64,000 nt of DNA from Thioclava electrotropha (lineage in GTDB: Bacteria > Pseudomonadota > Alphaproteobacteria > Rhodobacterales > Rhodobacteraceae). The notes beneath the pieces were generated by a model, which saw only the letters and a list, made by a program, of their open reading frames with translations, was not told where the DNA came from and ran no database searches. The position numbers and the translations under genes are program-made. The stretch covers positions 3,299,501 through 3,363,500 of the forward strand of contig NZ_CP053562.1 of assembly GCF_002085925.2 (NCBI RefSeq), read 5' to 3'. Positions 29,240-38,385 of the stretch are shown piece after piece; the first letter of the stretch is position 1; each line of letters begins with the position of its first letter.

Positions 29240-29892
29240 CCGCCATAGCGGAAATCGCGCACATGGGCGGGCATCTCGACACCGTCGAGGTTGCGCGGAT
29301 CGGGGATCGGGTCGCCCACCTCCATACGGATCGGGATCACCCCGGCCCAGATCGGCAGCGCGTAATCCTCCGCGTCGTCACTCGGCCCGCCCGTGCGGAT
29401 CTTCGCGGCGCCCTCGGTGATCTCCATCCCCAGCACCGTCGTCGCTTTCAGATCCTGCGCGTGATCGGGGCGCAGCATCTCGTAGCGCCCCGGATAGAGA
29501 TGGTTCACGAAATTGCCGAGCTTTTGCAGCTTGTCCGCCGGGTCCTCCACCTTGAACGCGGTCCCGTAGAGCATCACCGACCGCGTGTTCAGCGAGTGAT
29601 GCATCCCGGAGCGTGCCAGCACCAACCCATCGAGGATCGAGACCGTCAGGCAAACCTCGGCCTGCGTCTCGCTGCGCAACGCGCGGCTCGCGGAGGAGCC
29701 GTGCCAATAGACGTGATTGCCCTCGCGCCATTGCATCGTCGGCGTCACGTAAGGCTTGCCGTCGCGGACATAGCCCACATGGCACATCGGCTGCGCATCG
29801 AGGATCGCGTTGATCGTCTCGCGGTCGAAATGGCCGCGCTCATGCAGGCGGCGCAGACGGGAACGGTCGGTCACGGGAAGGGGCTCGGTCAT
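29236..29892 (-). CDS. PNPOx-like FMN-binding split-barrel protein
   Basis: A 218-aa protein of the pyridoxamine-5'-phosphate-oxidase-like split-barrel superfamily (FMN-binding flavoprotein type). Features include MCHVGYVRDGKPYVTPTMQW, NHVYWHGSSASRALRSE and LARSGMHHSLNTRSVMLYG. It lies divergent from a MocR/PdxR-type regulator, the usual pairing for this subgroup, so it is probably that regulator's target and may act in vitamin B6 metabolism or flavin/heme chemistry. The ATG at 29892 follows the regulator's promoter; the frame stays open further upstream but there it overlaps the regulator. Convergent 4-bp overlap with the preceding gene. Confidence 0.85.
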   Translation of the reverse strand: MTEPLPVTDRSRLRRLHERGHFDRETINAILDAQPMCHVGYVRDGKPYVTPTMQWREGNHVYWHGSSASRALRSETQAEVCLTVSILDGLVLARSGMHHSLNTRSVMLYGTAFKVEDPADKLQKLGNFVNHLYPGRYEMLRPDHAQDLKATTVLGMEITEGAAKIRTGGPSDDAEDYALPIWAGVIPIRMEVGDPIPDPRNLDGVEMPAHVRDFRYGG

Positions 29893-29940
29893 GGGGATCT
29901 CACTCAAAGCGGGTCTATCTTGTCCCGGCAGCGATACCGC

Positions 29941-29953
29941 CCTATTGGATAGG
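29941..29953. promoter_or_regulatory. Candidate MocR operator (CCTAT-TGG-ATAGG)
   Basis: A 5-bp perfect inverted repeat, 6 bp before the MocR ATG in the 66-bp divergent gap. A related CTATC element lies on the same strand about 30 bp upstream (GGTCTATCTTG). MocR proteins often bind spaced repeats near their own start. Function is inferred. Confidence 0.4.
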
Positions 29954-29958
29954 AAAAC

Positions 29959-31395
29959 ATGTCCAGTTTCGCCAAAATGTACCAGTCCAATCTGAACGCC
30001 GCCCTCTTCGGCCTGTCGCTGGATCGCCGCTCCGGCTTGCCGCTGCACGCGCAGCTGACGCAAGCGCTGCGCGAGATGCTGCGCGCCGATCCCGCCGCAG
30101 CCGGAGAGCGCCTGCCGCCAAGCCGCGCTCTGGCCGAGGAGCTGTCGGTCTCGCGGATGACGGTGACCACGGCCTATGATCAACTGATCGCCGAGGGTTA
30201 TCTGAGCACCCGCCCCGGCGGTGGCACCTATGTGGCCGAGGACCTGCCCCATCTCGCACCGCCCGCGCCGCGGGACGCGCCACATTCGGAGCCGCACGCG
30301 GCACAGACGTGGCTGCCCTTTCAGCCCGGCCTGCCCGATCAGGCGCTGTTCCCGCACAGACTCTGGGCACGCCACCTCGAAAGGGCATGGCGCAACCCCG
30401 ATCCCGCGCTTCTCGACCGGCCTGACCCGTTCGGCTGGCCCTCGCTGCGGCAGGCGATCCGCGACCACCTCGCGGCATGGCGCGGCCTCGACTGCGCGAC
30501 CGAACAGGTGGTGATTACCGGCGGTGCGTGGGACGGGTTCGACCTGATCGCGCGGGCGGCGCTGCCCCCCGGCGCGCTGATGGCGACCGAAGACCCAGGC
30601 TGGGCGACGATGGGTCATGTGCTGGCCGCAAGCGGGATCACCGAGCGCCCGGTGCGCATCGACGCCGAGGGGCTCGACCCCGCCGATCTGCCGCCCGAGA
30701 CCCGCGCGGTCACCATCACCCCATCGCGCCATTTCCCGACCGGGATCGCGATGCCGCTGACGCGCAGGCTGGCGCTGCTTGACTGGGCGCGCGAGCGCGA
30801 CGCTTTGATCGTCGAGGATGATTACGACAGCGAGTTCCGCTATCGCGGCCAGCCGCTGCCCGCGCTCGCCGGGCTCGATGGATTGCAGCGCGTGATCTAT
30901 ATGGGCAGCTTCTCGAAATTGCTCAGCCCGGCGCTGCGGATCGGCTATCTGGTGTTGCCCGAGCGGCTGATGACCCCGATGCGCGACGCGATTGCGACGA
31001 CCGGATCACGGGTCTCGATGGTTCCGCAACCGGCGCTGGCGAGCTTCATGGCAAGCGGCGAATTCGCGACCCATCTGCGGCGGATGCGGCGCCATTACGC
31101 GAAGCGCCAGCGTCACCTGCTGAGCGAACTGGCGGGGCTGGAGGACTATCTTCAGCTTCAGCCCGACCCGTCGGGAATGCATCTCTGCGCAGGCCTCGGC
31201 CCGGCCCTCGCCCCCTTGGGCGACCGTGCGATATCCGAGCGCGCAAAGGCAGAAGGCCTCACGCTGCGGGCGCTATCGTCCCACGCCCGCCTGCCCGACC
31301 CGCCACAGGGACTTCTGTTCGGCTATGCCGCCTTCGACGAACGGGCGTTGAGCACCGCCGCAGATACGCTGCGCACCCTGCTAAAGGAACTCTAG
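29959..31395 (+). CDS. MocR-type regulator: GntR HTH fused to aminotransferase-like domain
   Basis: A 478-aa MocR/PdxR-type regulator. The N-terminal GntR winged HTH (about 25-90) includes SRALAEELSVSRMTVTTAYDQL. The C-terminal PLP-dependent aminotransferase-like domain (about 115-475) shows VEDDYDSEFRYRG and the PLP-lysine segment MGSFSKLLSPALRIGYL. These regulators use PLP or a PLP adduct as effector. It is divergent from a PNPOx-like gene, which fits control of B6-related or amine metabolism. Convergent 4-bp overlap with hypE. Confidence 0.9.
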   Translation: MSSFAKMYQSNLNAALFGLSLDRRSGLPLHAQLTQALREMLRADPAAAGERLPPSRALAEELSVSRMTVTTAYDQLIAEGYLSTRPGGGTYVAEDLPHLAPPAPRDAPHSEPHAAQTWLPFQPGLPDQALFPHRLWARHLERAWRNPDPALLDRPDPFGWPSLRQAIRDHLAAWRGLDCATEQVVITGGAWDGFDLIARAALPPGALMATEDPGWATMGHVLAASGITERPVRIDAEGLDPADLPPETRAVTITPSRHFPTGIAMPLTRRLALLDWARERDALIVEDDYDSEFRYRGQPLPALAGLDGLQRVIYMGSFSKLLSPALRIGYLVLPERLMTPMRDAIATTGSRVSMVPQPALASFMASGEFATHLRRMRRHYAKRQRHLLSELAGLEDYLQLQPDPSGMHLCAGLGPALAPLGDRAISERAKAEGLTLRALSSHARLPDPPQGLLFGYAAFDERALSTAADTLRTLLKEL

Positions 31396-32411
31396 CAGAT
31401 ACGCGGCAACTGCTCGCCCACCAGCATATCGACGATGCGCTGACCGCCGAACGCCGTCGTCATTCGCACCTGCTTATGCCCCCCGACCGCACGGCCCACG
31501 ATCACTGCACCGGACCCTTCGGGGCGCGCGCGCATCGCGGCCAGCGCCGCCTCGGCCTCGGCCTCGGGCACGAAGACCACGAGCCGCCCCTCATTGGCCA
31601 GATACAAAGGATCGAGCCCGAGGATCTCGCACATCCCCACGACCTCGGTGCGCAGCGGCAACGCATCCTCCTCAATCTCGATCCCGCAACCCGCAGCCTC
31701 CGCAATTTCGTTAAGCGCCGAGGCCAACCCGCCCCGCGTCAGATCCCGCGCGGCTTTCGCGCCCGGCGCCACCGTCAGCACATCCACCATCAGATGCCCC
31801 AGAGCAGCGCAATCACTCTCGATCGCGCTCGACAGCGCCAGATCGCCCCGCGCGGCAAGGATCGTCGCGCCGTGATCGCCCAACACCCCGTTCACGATGG
31901 CGACGTCTCCGGGCGCGACCCGCCCTGCGGCCATCTCGACCCCGCCGGGGATCACGCCGACGCCCGCCGTCGTGACGAACACCCCGTCACAGGCCCCGCG
32001 CCCCACGACCTTGGTATCGCCGGTAACGATCTTCACACCGGCAGCCTCAGCCTCGCGCGCCATCGTCGCCACGATCCGGCGCAGAAGCGCGATCTCGGTG
32101 CCTTCCTCGATGATAAAGGCCGCCGAGAGCCAGAGCGGTGTCGCGCCGCCCACCGCCAGATCGTTCACCGTGCCGCAAACCGCAATCTTGCCGATATCGC
32201 CGCCCGGAAACTCGATCGGCGTCACCACATAGCTATCGGTCGTAAAGGCCAGCCGCGCGCCGGGCTCGGCCAGCGCCTCGGCCTGCAACCGCGCCTGATC
32301 TTCCATGCCGGGCGGCGCGAAGACCGAGGTGAACACCTCCTCGATCAGATCCCGCATCGCCTTGCCGCCGCCGCCATGGGCCAGCGTCACCCGCTCGTCG
32401 CGCAAAGCCAT
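31392..32411 (-). CDS. hypE: Hydrogenase maturation factor HypE
   Basis: Makes the CN ligands of the [NiFe] site: HypF carbamoylates its C-terminal Cys, which HypE dehydrates to thiocyanate. The 339-aa protein has the AIRS/PurM-like fold (LAHGGGGKAMRDLIEEVF, VTGDTKVVGRG) and ends in the essential PRIC. It is the last gene of the hup/hyp cluster, separated from hypD by a repeat-containing 113-bp gap. Confidence 0.97.
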   Translation of the reverse strand: MALRDERVTLAHGGGGKAMRDLIEEVFTSVFAPPGMEDQARLQAEALAEPGARLAFTTDSYVVTPIEFPGGDIGKIAVCGTVNDLAVGGATPLWLSAAFIIEEGTEIALLRRIVATMAREAEAAGVKIVTGDTKVVGRGACDGVFVTTAGVGVIPGGVEMAAGRVAPGDVAIVNGVLGDHGATILAARGDLALSSAIESDCAALGHLMVDVLTVAPGAKAARDLTRGGLASALNEIAEAAGCGIEIEEDALPLRTEVVGMCEILGLDPLYLANEGRLVVFVPEAEAEAALAAMRARPEGSGAVIVGRAVGGHKQVRMTTAFGGQRIVDMLVGEQLPRIC

Positions 32412-32426
32412 TCTACCTACCTTCGC

Positions 32427-32524
32427 CTTGGTTCAAATATCCCGGGGGAGCGCGCAAGCGCGGGGGCGGAGCCCCCTCCTCCCTCAATTACTGTCGCCCT
32501 CCGGCGACGGGGGCAGAGCCCCCC
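32427..32524 (-). repeat. Intergenic repeat copy 1 (between hypE and hypD)
   Basis: About 95 bp that aligns with 47260-47351. Both contain CTTGGYTCAAATATCCCGGG, a GGGGC-rich hairpin, GCCCTCCGGCRACGG and CAGAGCCCC, and end in YTTACTC at the stop of the upstream minus-strand gene. Several GC-rich dyads could fold into hairpins (for example GGGGGCGGAGCCCCC). It may act as a terminator or processing signal. The core TCAAATATCCCGGG element is common in Rhodobacterales intergenic regions. Confidence 0.7.
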
Positions 32525-33667
32525 TTACTCCGCCGGCTCGACAGCGCGCGCGCCGCCATATTGCCAATAGGCCGCACAGGCCCCTTCCGAGCTCACCATC
32601 AGCGCGCCAAGCGGCATTTCCGGCGTGCAGCCGCGCCCGAATTGCGGACACTCCACCGGCTTCATCCGCCCCGTCATCACCTGCCCGCAGGCGCAGCCCT
32701 CGGCCTCTTCGACCTCGCGCCGACCGGCGGCATAGCCGATGCCGAACTTCTCCTCGGCGTCATAGGCTTCGTATTGCGCACGGATGCGCAGCCCCGACTT
32801 GTCGATCTCGCCCAAGCCGCGCCATTCAAACGACGGCCGCGTCTCGTAGACATCGTCGATCGCGGCAAGGCTAACCGAATTGCCATGCTCGGGCACGACG
32901 CGGGCATATTGGTTCTCAACCTCGGCGCGGCCTTCCGCGATCTGGCGCAGCACCATCAGCACCGATTGCAGCAGATCGAGCGGTTCGAACCCGGCCACCG
33001 CAATCGGCTTGCCGTAATCCTGCGCGATAAAGTCATAAGGGTGGATCCCGATCACCATCGAGACATGGCCGGGCCCGATGAAGCCATCGAGGCACATATG
33101 CGGATCGTCGAGCAGCGCCTTAATCGGCTCGGGCACGGTGATGTGGTTGCAGAACACGCTGAAATTGCCCAAGCCTTCGCGCGCGGCCTGCTGGATCGCA
33201 AGCGCCGTGGACGGGGTCGTGGTTTCGAACCCCAATCCGAAGAACACCACTTCGCGCTCGGGGTTACGGCGCGCCAGTTCCAGCGCGTCGAGCGGCGAAT
33301 AGACCATGCGGATATCCGCGCCATCGGCCTTCGCCTGCAGCAGCGATTTCTTCGTGCCCGGCACGCGCATCGCATCGCCGAACGTGGTGAAGATCACGCC
33401 CAGGCGCTCGGCGATCTCGATGCATTCATCGACACGCGCACGCGGCAGCACGCAGACCGGGCAACCGGGGCCGTGGATGAACTCGATGCCCTCATGGACC
33501 AGTTTGTCGAGCCCGTAGCGGAAGATCGAATGGGTATGCCCGCCGCAGACCTCCATGATGTGGACGGGCTTTTCCTTCGTCGCGCCGATCTGATCGGCCA
33601 CCTTGGCGATCTCGGCCAGCAGCACCTTGGCGGCTTTCGGATCGCGGAATTCGGATGCGAATTTCAT
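32525..33667 (-). CDS. hypD: Hydrogenase maturation factor HypD
   Basis: Fe-S scaffold protein (380 aa) that, with HypC, carries the Fe(CN)2CO unit. Conserved cysteine motifs are EVCGGHTHSIFRYGL, HGPGCPVCVLPR and the C-terminal series CACGQVMTGRMKP to CPQFGRGCTPEMPLG. The ATG at 33667 (MKFASEFRDPKAAK) matches other HypD N-termini and has GAGG upstream. A GTG three codons earlier overlaps the hypC stop and is possible. Confidence 0.97.
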   Translation of the reverse strand: MKFASEFRDPKAAKVLLAEIAKVADQIGATKEKPVHIMEVCGGHTHSIFRYGLDKLVHEGIEFIHGPGCPVCVLPRARVDECIEIAERLGVIFTTFGDAMRVPGTKKSLLQAKADGADIRMVYSPLDALELARRNPEREVVFFGLGFETTTPSTALAIQQAAREGLGNFSVFCNHITVPEPIKALLDDPHMCLDGFIGPGHVSMVIGIHPYDFIAQDYGKPIAVAGFEPLDLLQSVLMVLRQIAEGRAEVENQYARVVPEHGNSVSLAAIDDVYETRPSFEWRGLGEIDKSGLRIRAQYEAYDAEEKFGIGYAAGRREVEEAEGCACGQVMTGRMKPVECPQFGRGCTPEMPLGALMVSSEGACAAYWQYGGARAVEPAE

Positions 33668-33672
33668 CTGCC

Positions 33673-33960
33673 TCACTCCCCTGCCAGCGCGGCATCGCCC
33701 GCGGCCATCTGTTCCAGCGCCTCCTGCGCCTCGCCAAGATCGCGCAGCGCGATCAGCGTCTTTTCGGCCTCGTCCTCGTCAATCAGGCTCATCGCGAAGC
33801 CGACATGGATCAGCGCCCATTGCCCTACGAGCCCCTCCAGCGCGCCCTCGGCCACGCAGGCCACGTTCACCTCGCGGCGCACGCCCGACACCTCGGCCAT
33901 CGCCATCTGGCGCGTCTCATCGGTGATCGCCACGATCTGGCCCGGAATACCCAAACACAT
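33673..33960 (-). CDS. hypC: Hydrogenase maturation chaperone HypC
   Basis: Small chaperone (95 aa) that works with HypD and delivers the Fe unit to the large-subunit precursor. The essential N-terminus MCLGIPGQ is intact, followed by the OB-fold segment LVGQWALIHVGFAMSLIDE. An Ala/Glu-rich tail of about 20 residues is slightly long for HypC. It overlaps the hupR stop codon at its start (ATGA). A second member of the family, hupF, lies at 39644. Confidence 0.96.
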   Translation of the reverse strand: MCLGIPGQIVAITDETRQMAMAEVSGVRREVNVACVAEGALEGLVGQWALIHVGFAMSLIDEDEAEKTLIALRDLGEAQEALEQMAAGDAALAGE

Positions 33961-35435
33961 CAGTCACTCTCCTCCTCGGTGGCCACCGACGGGTCGGCGA
34001 TGCCGTAACGATCCAGTTTCGCCCGCAGGCCCACACGCGACAGGCCCAGCTCGGCCGCCGCACGGCTCTTGTTCCAGCGGTTGCGGGTGAGCGTCTCGCG
34101 CAGGATGCGCATCTCCATCAGCTCGATCCGGTCCTTCAGCGTGCCTTCGGCGGTCATCACATCCTCGGCGGCGCGATCGGCACCCTCATCCGACGGATCG
34201 GCCTGCAGGATGTGGCGCGAGATCAGCTCGGCGCCCAACACATTGTCCTGCGCGAAGATCAGCATCCGCGTGACCTCGTTGGTCAGTTCGCGCAGATTGC
34301 CCGGCCAGTCGTAATTTTCCAGAAATTCCAGCGCCGCCGCCTCGAAGCCCATCACCGGCTTGCCGTGGCTCGTCGCGACCTCGGACAGGATCGCCTGCGC
34401 CAGCATCGCGACATCTCCGCGCCGCGCGCGCAGCGGCGGGATCGCGATCTCGCCAAGGCTCAGCGCATAGTAAAGATCGGTGCGGAACCGCCCCTCGGCG
34501 ACGCCTGCGCGCAGATCGCCCGACGCGCCCGCGATCAGCCGCAGATTGGTCGAGACCGCCTCCTGCCCGCCGACCGGCGTCACGGTCCCGTCGCGCAGCA
34601 TCCGATGCAGCGCGAGTTGCAATGCCGGGCTCGCGCCCTCGATCCCGGCAAGATAGAGCGTGCCGCGATCGGCCTTCTGCGCAAGCCCGATCTTGGCCAC
34701 GCCGCCGGGCAACACGCCGCGCTTGGCGCCGAACAGCTCGACCATCGCGAGATCTTCCGGCATGCCGGAAATGTTCAATTCGTAGAACGGCTTCTCCGAG
34801 CGCAGCGAGCCGTAATGCATCGCACGGGCCATCTGCGTCTTGCCCGTGCCCGGCTCACCCGTCATCAGCACCGGCACGTCGAAGCTGGCATATTGCCGCG
34901 CGAGAGTGACCGCCGCGTTCATCGCGGAATTGGGCGCGCGCAGGATCGTCTCGAACCCCATCCCCTCGCGCAAAGACCGACGCCGCTTCTCGACCCGCGT
35001 CTCGGTGGTCGAGTTGAGGAACCGCATCTCCAGCGTCAGCCGCTCGTTCTCGCGCGACAGCTGGAACATCCGCGCGGCATTGCGCGCCACGGCCAGAAGC
35101 TGCTCGGGATGCCAGGGCTTGGCGATAAACTGGTGAATGCCCGCATCGTTGATCGCGGCCACCATCGAGGCGCTGTCGGTATAGCCGGTGATGACGATGC
35201 GCACGGTTTCCGGCCAGCGCTCGCGCACCTCGGTGAGGAAATCGACCCCCGAGCGGCCGGGCATGCGCTGATCGCAGAAGATCACCTGCACCCATTCCTC
35301 TTCGAGCACCGCCATCGCCTCTTCGGCCCCCGGCGCGGTGAGGATCTCGAACTCGTCCTCGAGCGCCATTTTCATCGCCTGAAGCGAATGGGGCTCGTCA
35401 TCGACGAGGAGGATGGCCGGAGTCGAGCCGGTCAT
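33960..35435 (-). CDS. hupR: HupR response regulator of hydrogenase genes (NtrC family)
   Basis: A 491-aa regulator: receiver domain (about 1-125; LLVDDEP, phosphoacceptor in [10 protein letters not shown]), AAA+ domain (about 165-400; Walker [12 protein letters not shown]) and a Fis-type HTH at the C-terminus ([20 protein letters not shown]). The loop that reads GAFTGA in sigma54 activators is here [11 protein letters not shown]. Known HupR works with sigma70 polymerase and activates hupSL when unphosphorylated; HupT is its kinase. The ATG at 35435 follows the hypB stop by overlap. Confidence 0.95.
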   Translation of the reverse strand: MTGSTPAILLVDDEPHSLQAMKMALEDEFEILTAPGAEEAMAVLEEEWVQVIFCDQRMPGRSGVDFLTEVRERWPETVRIVITGYTDSASMVAAINDAGIHQFIAKPWHPEQLLAVARNAARMFQLSRENERLTLEMRFLNSTTETRVEKRRRSLREGMGFETILRAPNSAMNAAVTLARQYASFDVPVLMTGEPGTGKTQMARAMHYGSLRSEKPFYELNISGMPEDLAMVELFGAKRGVLPGGVAKIGLAQKADRGTLYLAGIEGASPALQLALHRMLRDGTVTPVGGQEAVSTNLRLIAGASGDLRAGVAEGRFRTDLYYALSLGEIAIPPLRARRGDVAMLAQAILSEVATSHGKPVMGFEAAALEFLENYDWPGNLRELTNEVTRMLIFAQDNVLGAELISRHILQADPSDEGADRAAEDVMTAEGTLKDRIELMEMRILRETLTRNRWNKSRAAAELGLSRVGLRAKLDRYGIADPSVATEEESD

Positions 35436-36331
35436 GACCCGGCCTTCCCGTCGAGCCCGGCGCGAAGCCAATCGAGCCAGCCCTGCATCCCCTCGCCCGT
35501 GCGGGCGGAGACGCGCAGCACCTCGATTTCCGGGTTCACGCGCTTGATATTCGCCTCGTAGAGATCGAGATCGACATCGCAATAGGGCGCGAGATCGGTC
35601 TTGTTGAGGATCGCAAGACCGGCGGCGGCGAACATGTCCGGGTATTTCAGCGGCTTGTCCTCGCCCTCAGTGACCGACAGGATCGCGACCTTCGCGTCCT
35701 CGCCCAGATCGAAGGCGGCGGGGCAGACGAGGTTACCGACATTCTCGATGAACAGCAGTGACCCTTCGGGCAGCGCCAGACGGTCGAGCGCGGTTTCCAC
35801 CATGCGCCCGTCGAGGTGGCAACCCTTGCCGGTGTTCACCTGAATGGCTTTCGCGCCTGTCGCGCGGATGCGGTCCGCGTCATTGGTGGTCTGCTGGTCG
35901 CCCTCGATGACGGCGAGCGGCGCATCGCCCAGCATCTCGATCGTGCGGCACAGAAGCGTGGTCTTGCCCGAACCGGGAGAGGAGACGAGGTTGGTCGCGA
36001 AGATACCCTTCTGCGCCAGTCGCGCTCGGTTCTTCGCGGCGAAATCATTGTTTTTCGAAAGGATATCGGTCTCGATCTCGATCAGACGTTCCTGGCTCAT
36101 ACCCGGCACTTCGGTGCCTGCCGCCCCAAGGCCGATATGGATATCGCCGTGATCGTGGTGGTGATGGTGGGGGGCATGATCGTGAGACTGATGGCCCTGC
36201 CCGGGTGCCGGAGCTCCTTGCGCCAGCACTGCGAGAGGCGCCGCTTTCGGCGCAGCCTGACCGCTCTTTTCCAGATGGGCGCGGAACTGATCCTCCACGC
36301 TATGTCCGCTGCATCCGCACACCGTGCACAT
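35432..36331 (-). CDS. hypB: Nickel-binding GTPase HypB
   Basis: Hydrogenase nickel-insertion GTPase (299 aa). The N-terminal MCTVCGCSG is a high-affinity metal site. A His-rich nickel-storage stretch follows at about residues 44-66 ([19 protein letters not shown]). The G domain (about 90-295) has P-loop [11 protein letters not shown], a Zn/Ni site GCHLDGRM and NKTDLAPY. It overlaps hypA and hupR at both ends. The ATG at 36331 gives the canonical start. Confidence 0.97.
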   Translation of the reverse strand: MCTVCGCSGHSVEDQFRAHLEKSGQAAPKAAPLAVLAQGAPAPGQGHQSHDHAPHHHHHDHGDIHIGLGAAGTEVPGMSQERLIEIETDILSKNNDFAAKNRARLAQKGIFATNLVSSPGSGKTTLLCRTIEMLGDAPLAVIEGDQQTTNDADRIRATGAKAIQVNTGKGCHLDGRMVETALDRLALPEGSLLFIENVGNLVCPAAFDLGEDAKVAILSVTEGEDKPLKYPDMFAAAGLAILNKTDLAPYCDVDLDLYEANIKRVNPEIEVLRVSARTGEGMQGWLDWLRAGLDGKAGS

Positions 36332-36672
36332 CAGAGCACCTCCATATCCTTGATCCGCATCTCCTCGCCGCCCTGCGCCAGCAATTTGCCGCCGCCGCAG
36401 TTCGGGCAAGGGTCCAGTCGATGTTCGATTTCCACAGTCTCCGCGCAATCATAGCAGAGCGCTTTGCCGGGAATGTCGATAATCTGCAATTCCGCGCCTT
36501 CCGCGGGCGAGCCGCGCATCACCACGTCGAAGGCGAATTCCAGCGCGTGTTTCTCGACGCCTGCGAAGCGCCCGATTTCGAGCCGCAGCGTGGTCACGCG
36601 CGAAAAGCTGTTGGCCTTGGCCGCATCCTCGATCACGCCGCGGATGCCTTCGGCGATCGACATCTCATGCAT
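36331..36672 (-). CDS. hypA: Nickel metallochaperone HypA
   Basis: A 113-aa metallochaperone that delivers Ni to the large subunit with HypB. The N-terminal Ni site MHEMSIAEG is present. The zinc-ribbon cysteines are CYDCAE and CPNCGG, 16 residues apart. It overlaps hupK by 8 bp at its start and hypB by 1 bp at its end. Confidence 0.97.
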   Translation of the reverse strand: MHEMSIAEGIRGVIEDAAKANSFSRVTTLRLEIGRFAGVEKHALEFAFDVVMRGSPAEGAELQIIDIPGKALCYDCAETVEIEHRLDPCPNCGGGKLLAQGGEEMRIKDMEVL

Positions 36673-37549
36673 CGGCGACCTCCCGCATCAGAACTGGCAC
36701 GCAGGGATCGAGTATGTCCACTACCAAGCTCGCCAAAGACGCTTTCTCTGCGGGCAGGGTCTCCAAGCTGCGCTGCAACATCCCGCCGGGCACGGTCAGA
36801 TGGTCGGTCGGCGTGATCCGCGTGAGCGCGCTCACACGACCGCCGCTCAGTCTGACCTGCAAGGTATAGGCGCCACGCGCCGCCGCGACCGAGGCCACGC
36901 ACGGCGCGACCCGGCGCGCGGGCGGCGCATCGAAGCACAGCCGATCCAGATCGACCACGCGCCCCAGCGCCCGCCAGAGCGGTCCGCGGCCGTAGCGCGC
37001 TTCGGCCTGACGCATCAGATCCGCATCGCGCACCCGCCCGGCGGCGGAATTCTCCTGCGGCACCATCGACAAAGGCTGCGACAGGTCGGGCAGATCGGCC
37101 ACCGCCTCACCCGGCGCGAAGCGCTCCGCGATCGCGGCCAGAAGCGGACTGATCCCAGCACCGGAACTCAGCCAATCCGCCAGCCGCGCGGGCCGCGCAC
37201 CGCCCCAGATCCAGCGCTGCAGCGCCTCGCCGCCCTTCGACCAATCCGAAGGCAGCGGCATCGGGTCGTGACCGATCAGCGCGGGCCAACGCAGGCATAG
37301 CTTGGAGAGATGGTCGCGCAAAATCTCGCGCCGCGGGTCGCATCCTGCGGTCTCCAGCCCCGTCGCGAGCCGCACCGCGAGGCCCTGCGCCATGCCGCAC
37401 AGGTTAAACAAGCGGGGCATCAGTTCCGCCACCTCTTCGGGGGTCTTGCCCAGCATCATCGCCTCGACCGGGCTCGGCGCGGGCAGCGCAAGCACCGCCT
37501 TCAGCCGAGCGCCGTCGCGCGCAATGGTTATGCCGAGCGTCTGGTTCAT
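36665..37549 (-). CDS. hupK: HupK, hydrogenase large-subunit-like assembly scaffold
   Basis: A 294-aa degenerate relative of the large subunit, found in O2-tolerant and uptake hydrogenase loci (HupK/HoxV) and thought to scaffold Fe(CN)2CO transfer. The residual L1 element is [11 protein letters not shown] and the residual L2 element [13 protein letters not shown], where the second cysteine of DPCxxC is missing. It cannot bind a complete [NiFe] site. It overlaps hupIJ and hypA. Confidence 0.9.
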   Translation of the reverse strand: MNQTLGITIARDGARLKAVLALPAPSPVEAMMLGKTPEEVAELMPRLFNLCGMAQGLAVRLATGLETAGCDPRREILRDHLSKLCLRWPALIGHDPMPLPSDWSKGGEALQRWIWGGARPARLADWLSSGAGISPLLAAIAERFAPGEAVADLPDLSQPLSMVPQENSAAGRVRDADLMRQAEARYGRGPLWRALGRVVDLDRLCFDAPPARRVAPCVASVAAARGAYTLQVRLSGGRVSALTRITPTDHLTVPGGMLQRSLETLPAEKASLASLVVDILDPCVPVLMREVADA

Positions 37550-38385
37550 TCCGCGTCATCCGCCGCGTCGCGCGGCGCATCCTCGGCCAGACCGGCCGAG
37601 ATCAGCTTGCGCCGGGTCGGTTGCGCCATCTCCTCGACGCGCGCATCTTCCGCCGCCTGCGCAGCCTCCGCCTCCTCGACCGCGGCAAGCTCGGCCTCGC
37701 GACCGGCGCGGATTTCGGATTTGCGATCCGTCTCGGCGCGGTTCTCGTCCTTGAACAGTTCCATCATGATCGCGCGGGCGACATCGGTCGCCTGCATCTG
37801 CGTCTGGAAATCGCCCATCGGCGAAAAGAGCGAGCACGCTTTGTAGCCGCCGCCCATCTCGCGGACGTTATGGATGAACTCATAGGTGCCGGACGGGAAG
37901 TCGATGTTTTCCTTGGCGCCGGGGACCAGCGCCGACCAGTCCTCGCCCTCGCGCGGCAACATGATCAGGTTCATGAACCACGGGCTGACAAGCACACCGA
38001 GCCCGCGCCCCTCATGGGAAACGAAACCCACCGGCTCGACCGAGAGCGCCTTGTTCACCAAGGGCACGTCGCGCATTTTCGAATGCCAGACCTCGCGGAA
38101 ATCGGCGGTGAGCTTGGCCACCTGTTCCTCGATCCGGCGCGCCTCCAGCATCGCGGGCGCGCCCGGATCGGTCTGCACCATGAACTGCTCTTTCGGCGCG
38201 TCGCAATTGGGGCAATGCCAGTCCTCGGGCAGCATCGAGAACGGCGTGCCGGGCAGGACCTGGCGGAAATCGTCGCCCTCCGCCGGATCGTAAGGCGTCC
38301 AGCAGATTTTGCATTCCATGATCGCCTGATCGGAAATCCGATCATTGGCGCCCATGTAGCTTCCCTCGAACCCCGCAACGCTCAT
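37546..38385 (-). CDS. hupJ: Rubredoxin-HybE fusion (HupI-HupJ)
   Basis: A 279-aa protein joining two hydrogenase-assembly proteins that are separate genes in rhizobia and many others. Residues ~20-75 are a rubredoxin with two Cys pairs (MECKICWTPYDP and WHCPNCDAPKEQ). Residues ~85-210 are a HybE/HupJ chaperone (VPLVNKALSVEPVGF, LGVLVSPWFMNLIMLP, YKACSLFSPMGDF). A Glu/Ala/Arg-rich tail of about 60 residues follows. The ATG at 38385 overlaps the hupH stop. The fusion may couple redox protection to chaperoning of the large subunit during aerobic assembly. Confidence 0.9.
   Translation of the reverse strand: MSVAGFEGSYMGANDRISDQAIMECKICWTPYDPAEGDDFRQVLPGTPFSMLPEDWHCPNCDAPKEQFMVQTDPGAPAMLEARRIEEQVAKLTADFREVWHSKMRDVPLVNKALSVEPVGFVSHEGRGLGVLVSPWFMNLIMLPREGEDWSALVPGAKENIDFPSGTYEFIHNVREMGGGYKACSLFSPMGDFQTQMQATDVARAIMMELFKDENRAETDRKSEIRAGREAELAAVEEAEAAQAAEDARVEEMAQPTRRKLISAGLAEDAPRDAADDAE

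Noticed and set aside
36665..37549. A second catalytic hydrogenase large subunit
   Set aside because: The L1 and L2 elements are degenerate and the second Cys of DPCxxC is missing, so it is the HupK scaffold, not an enzyme.
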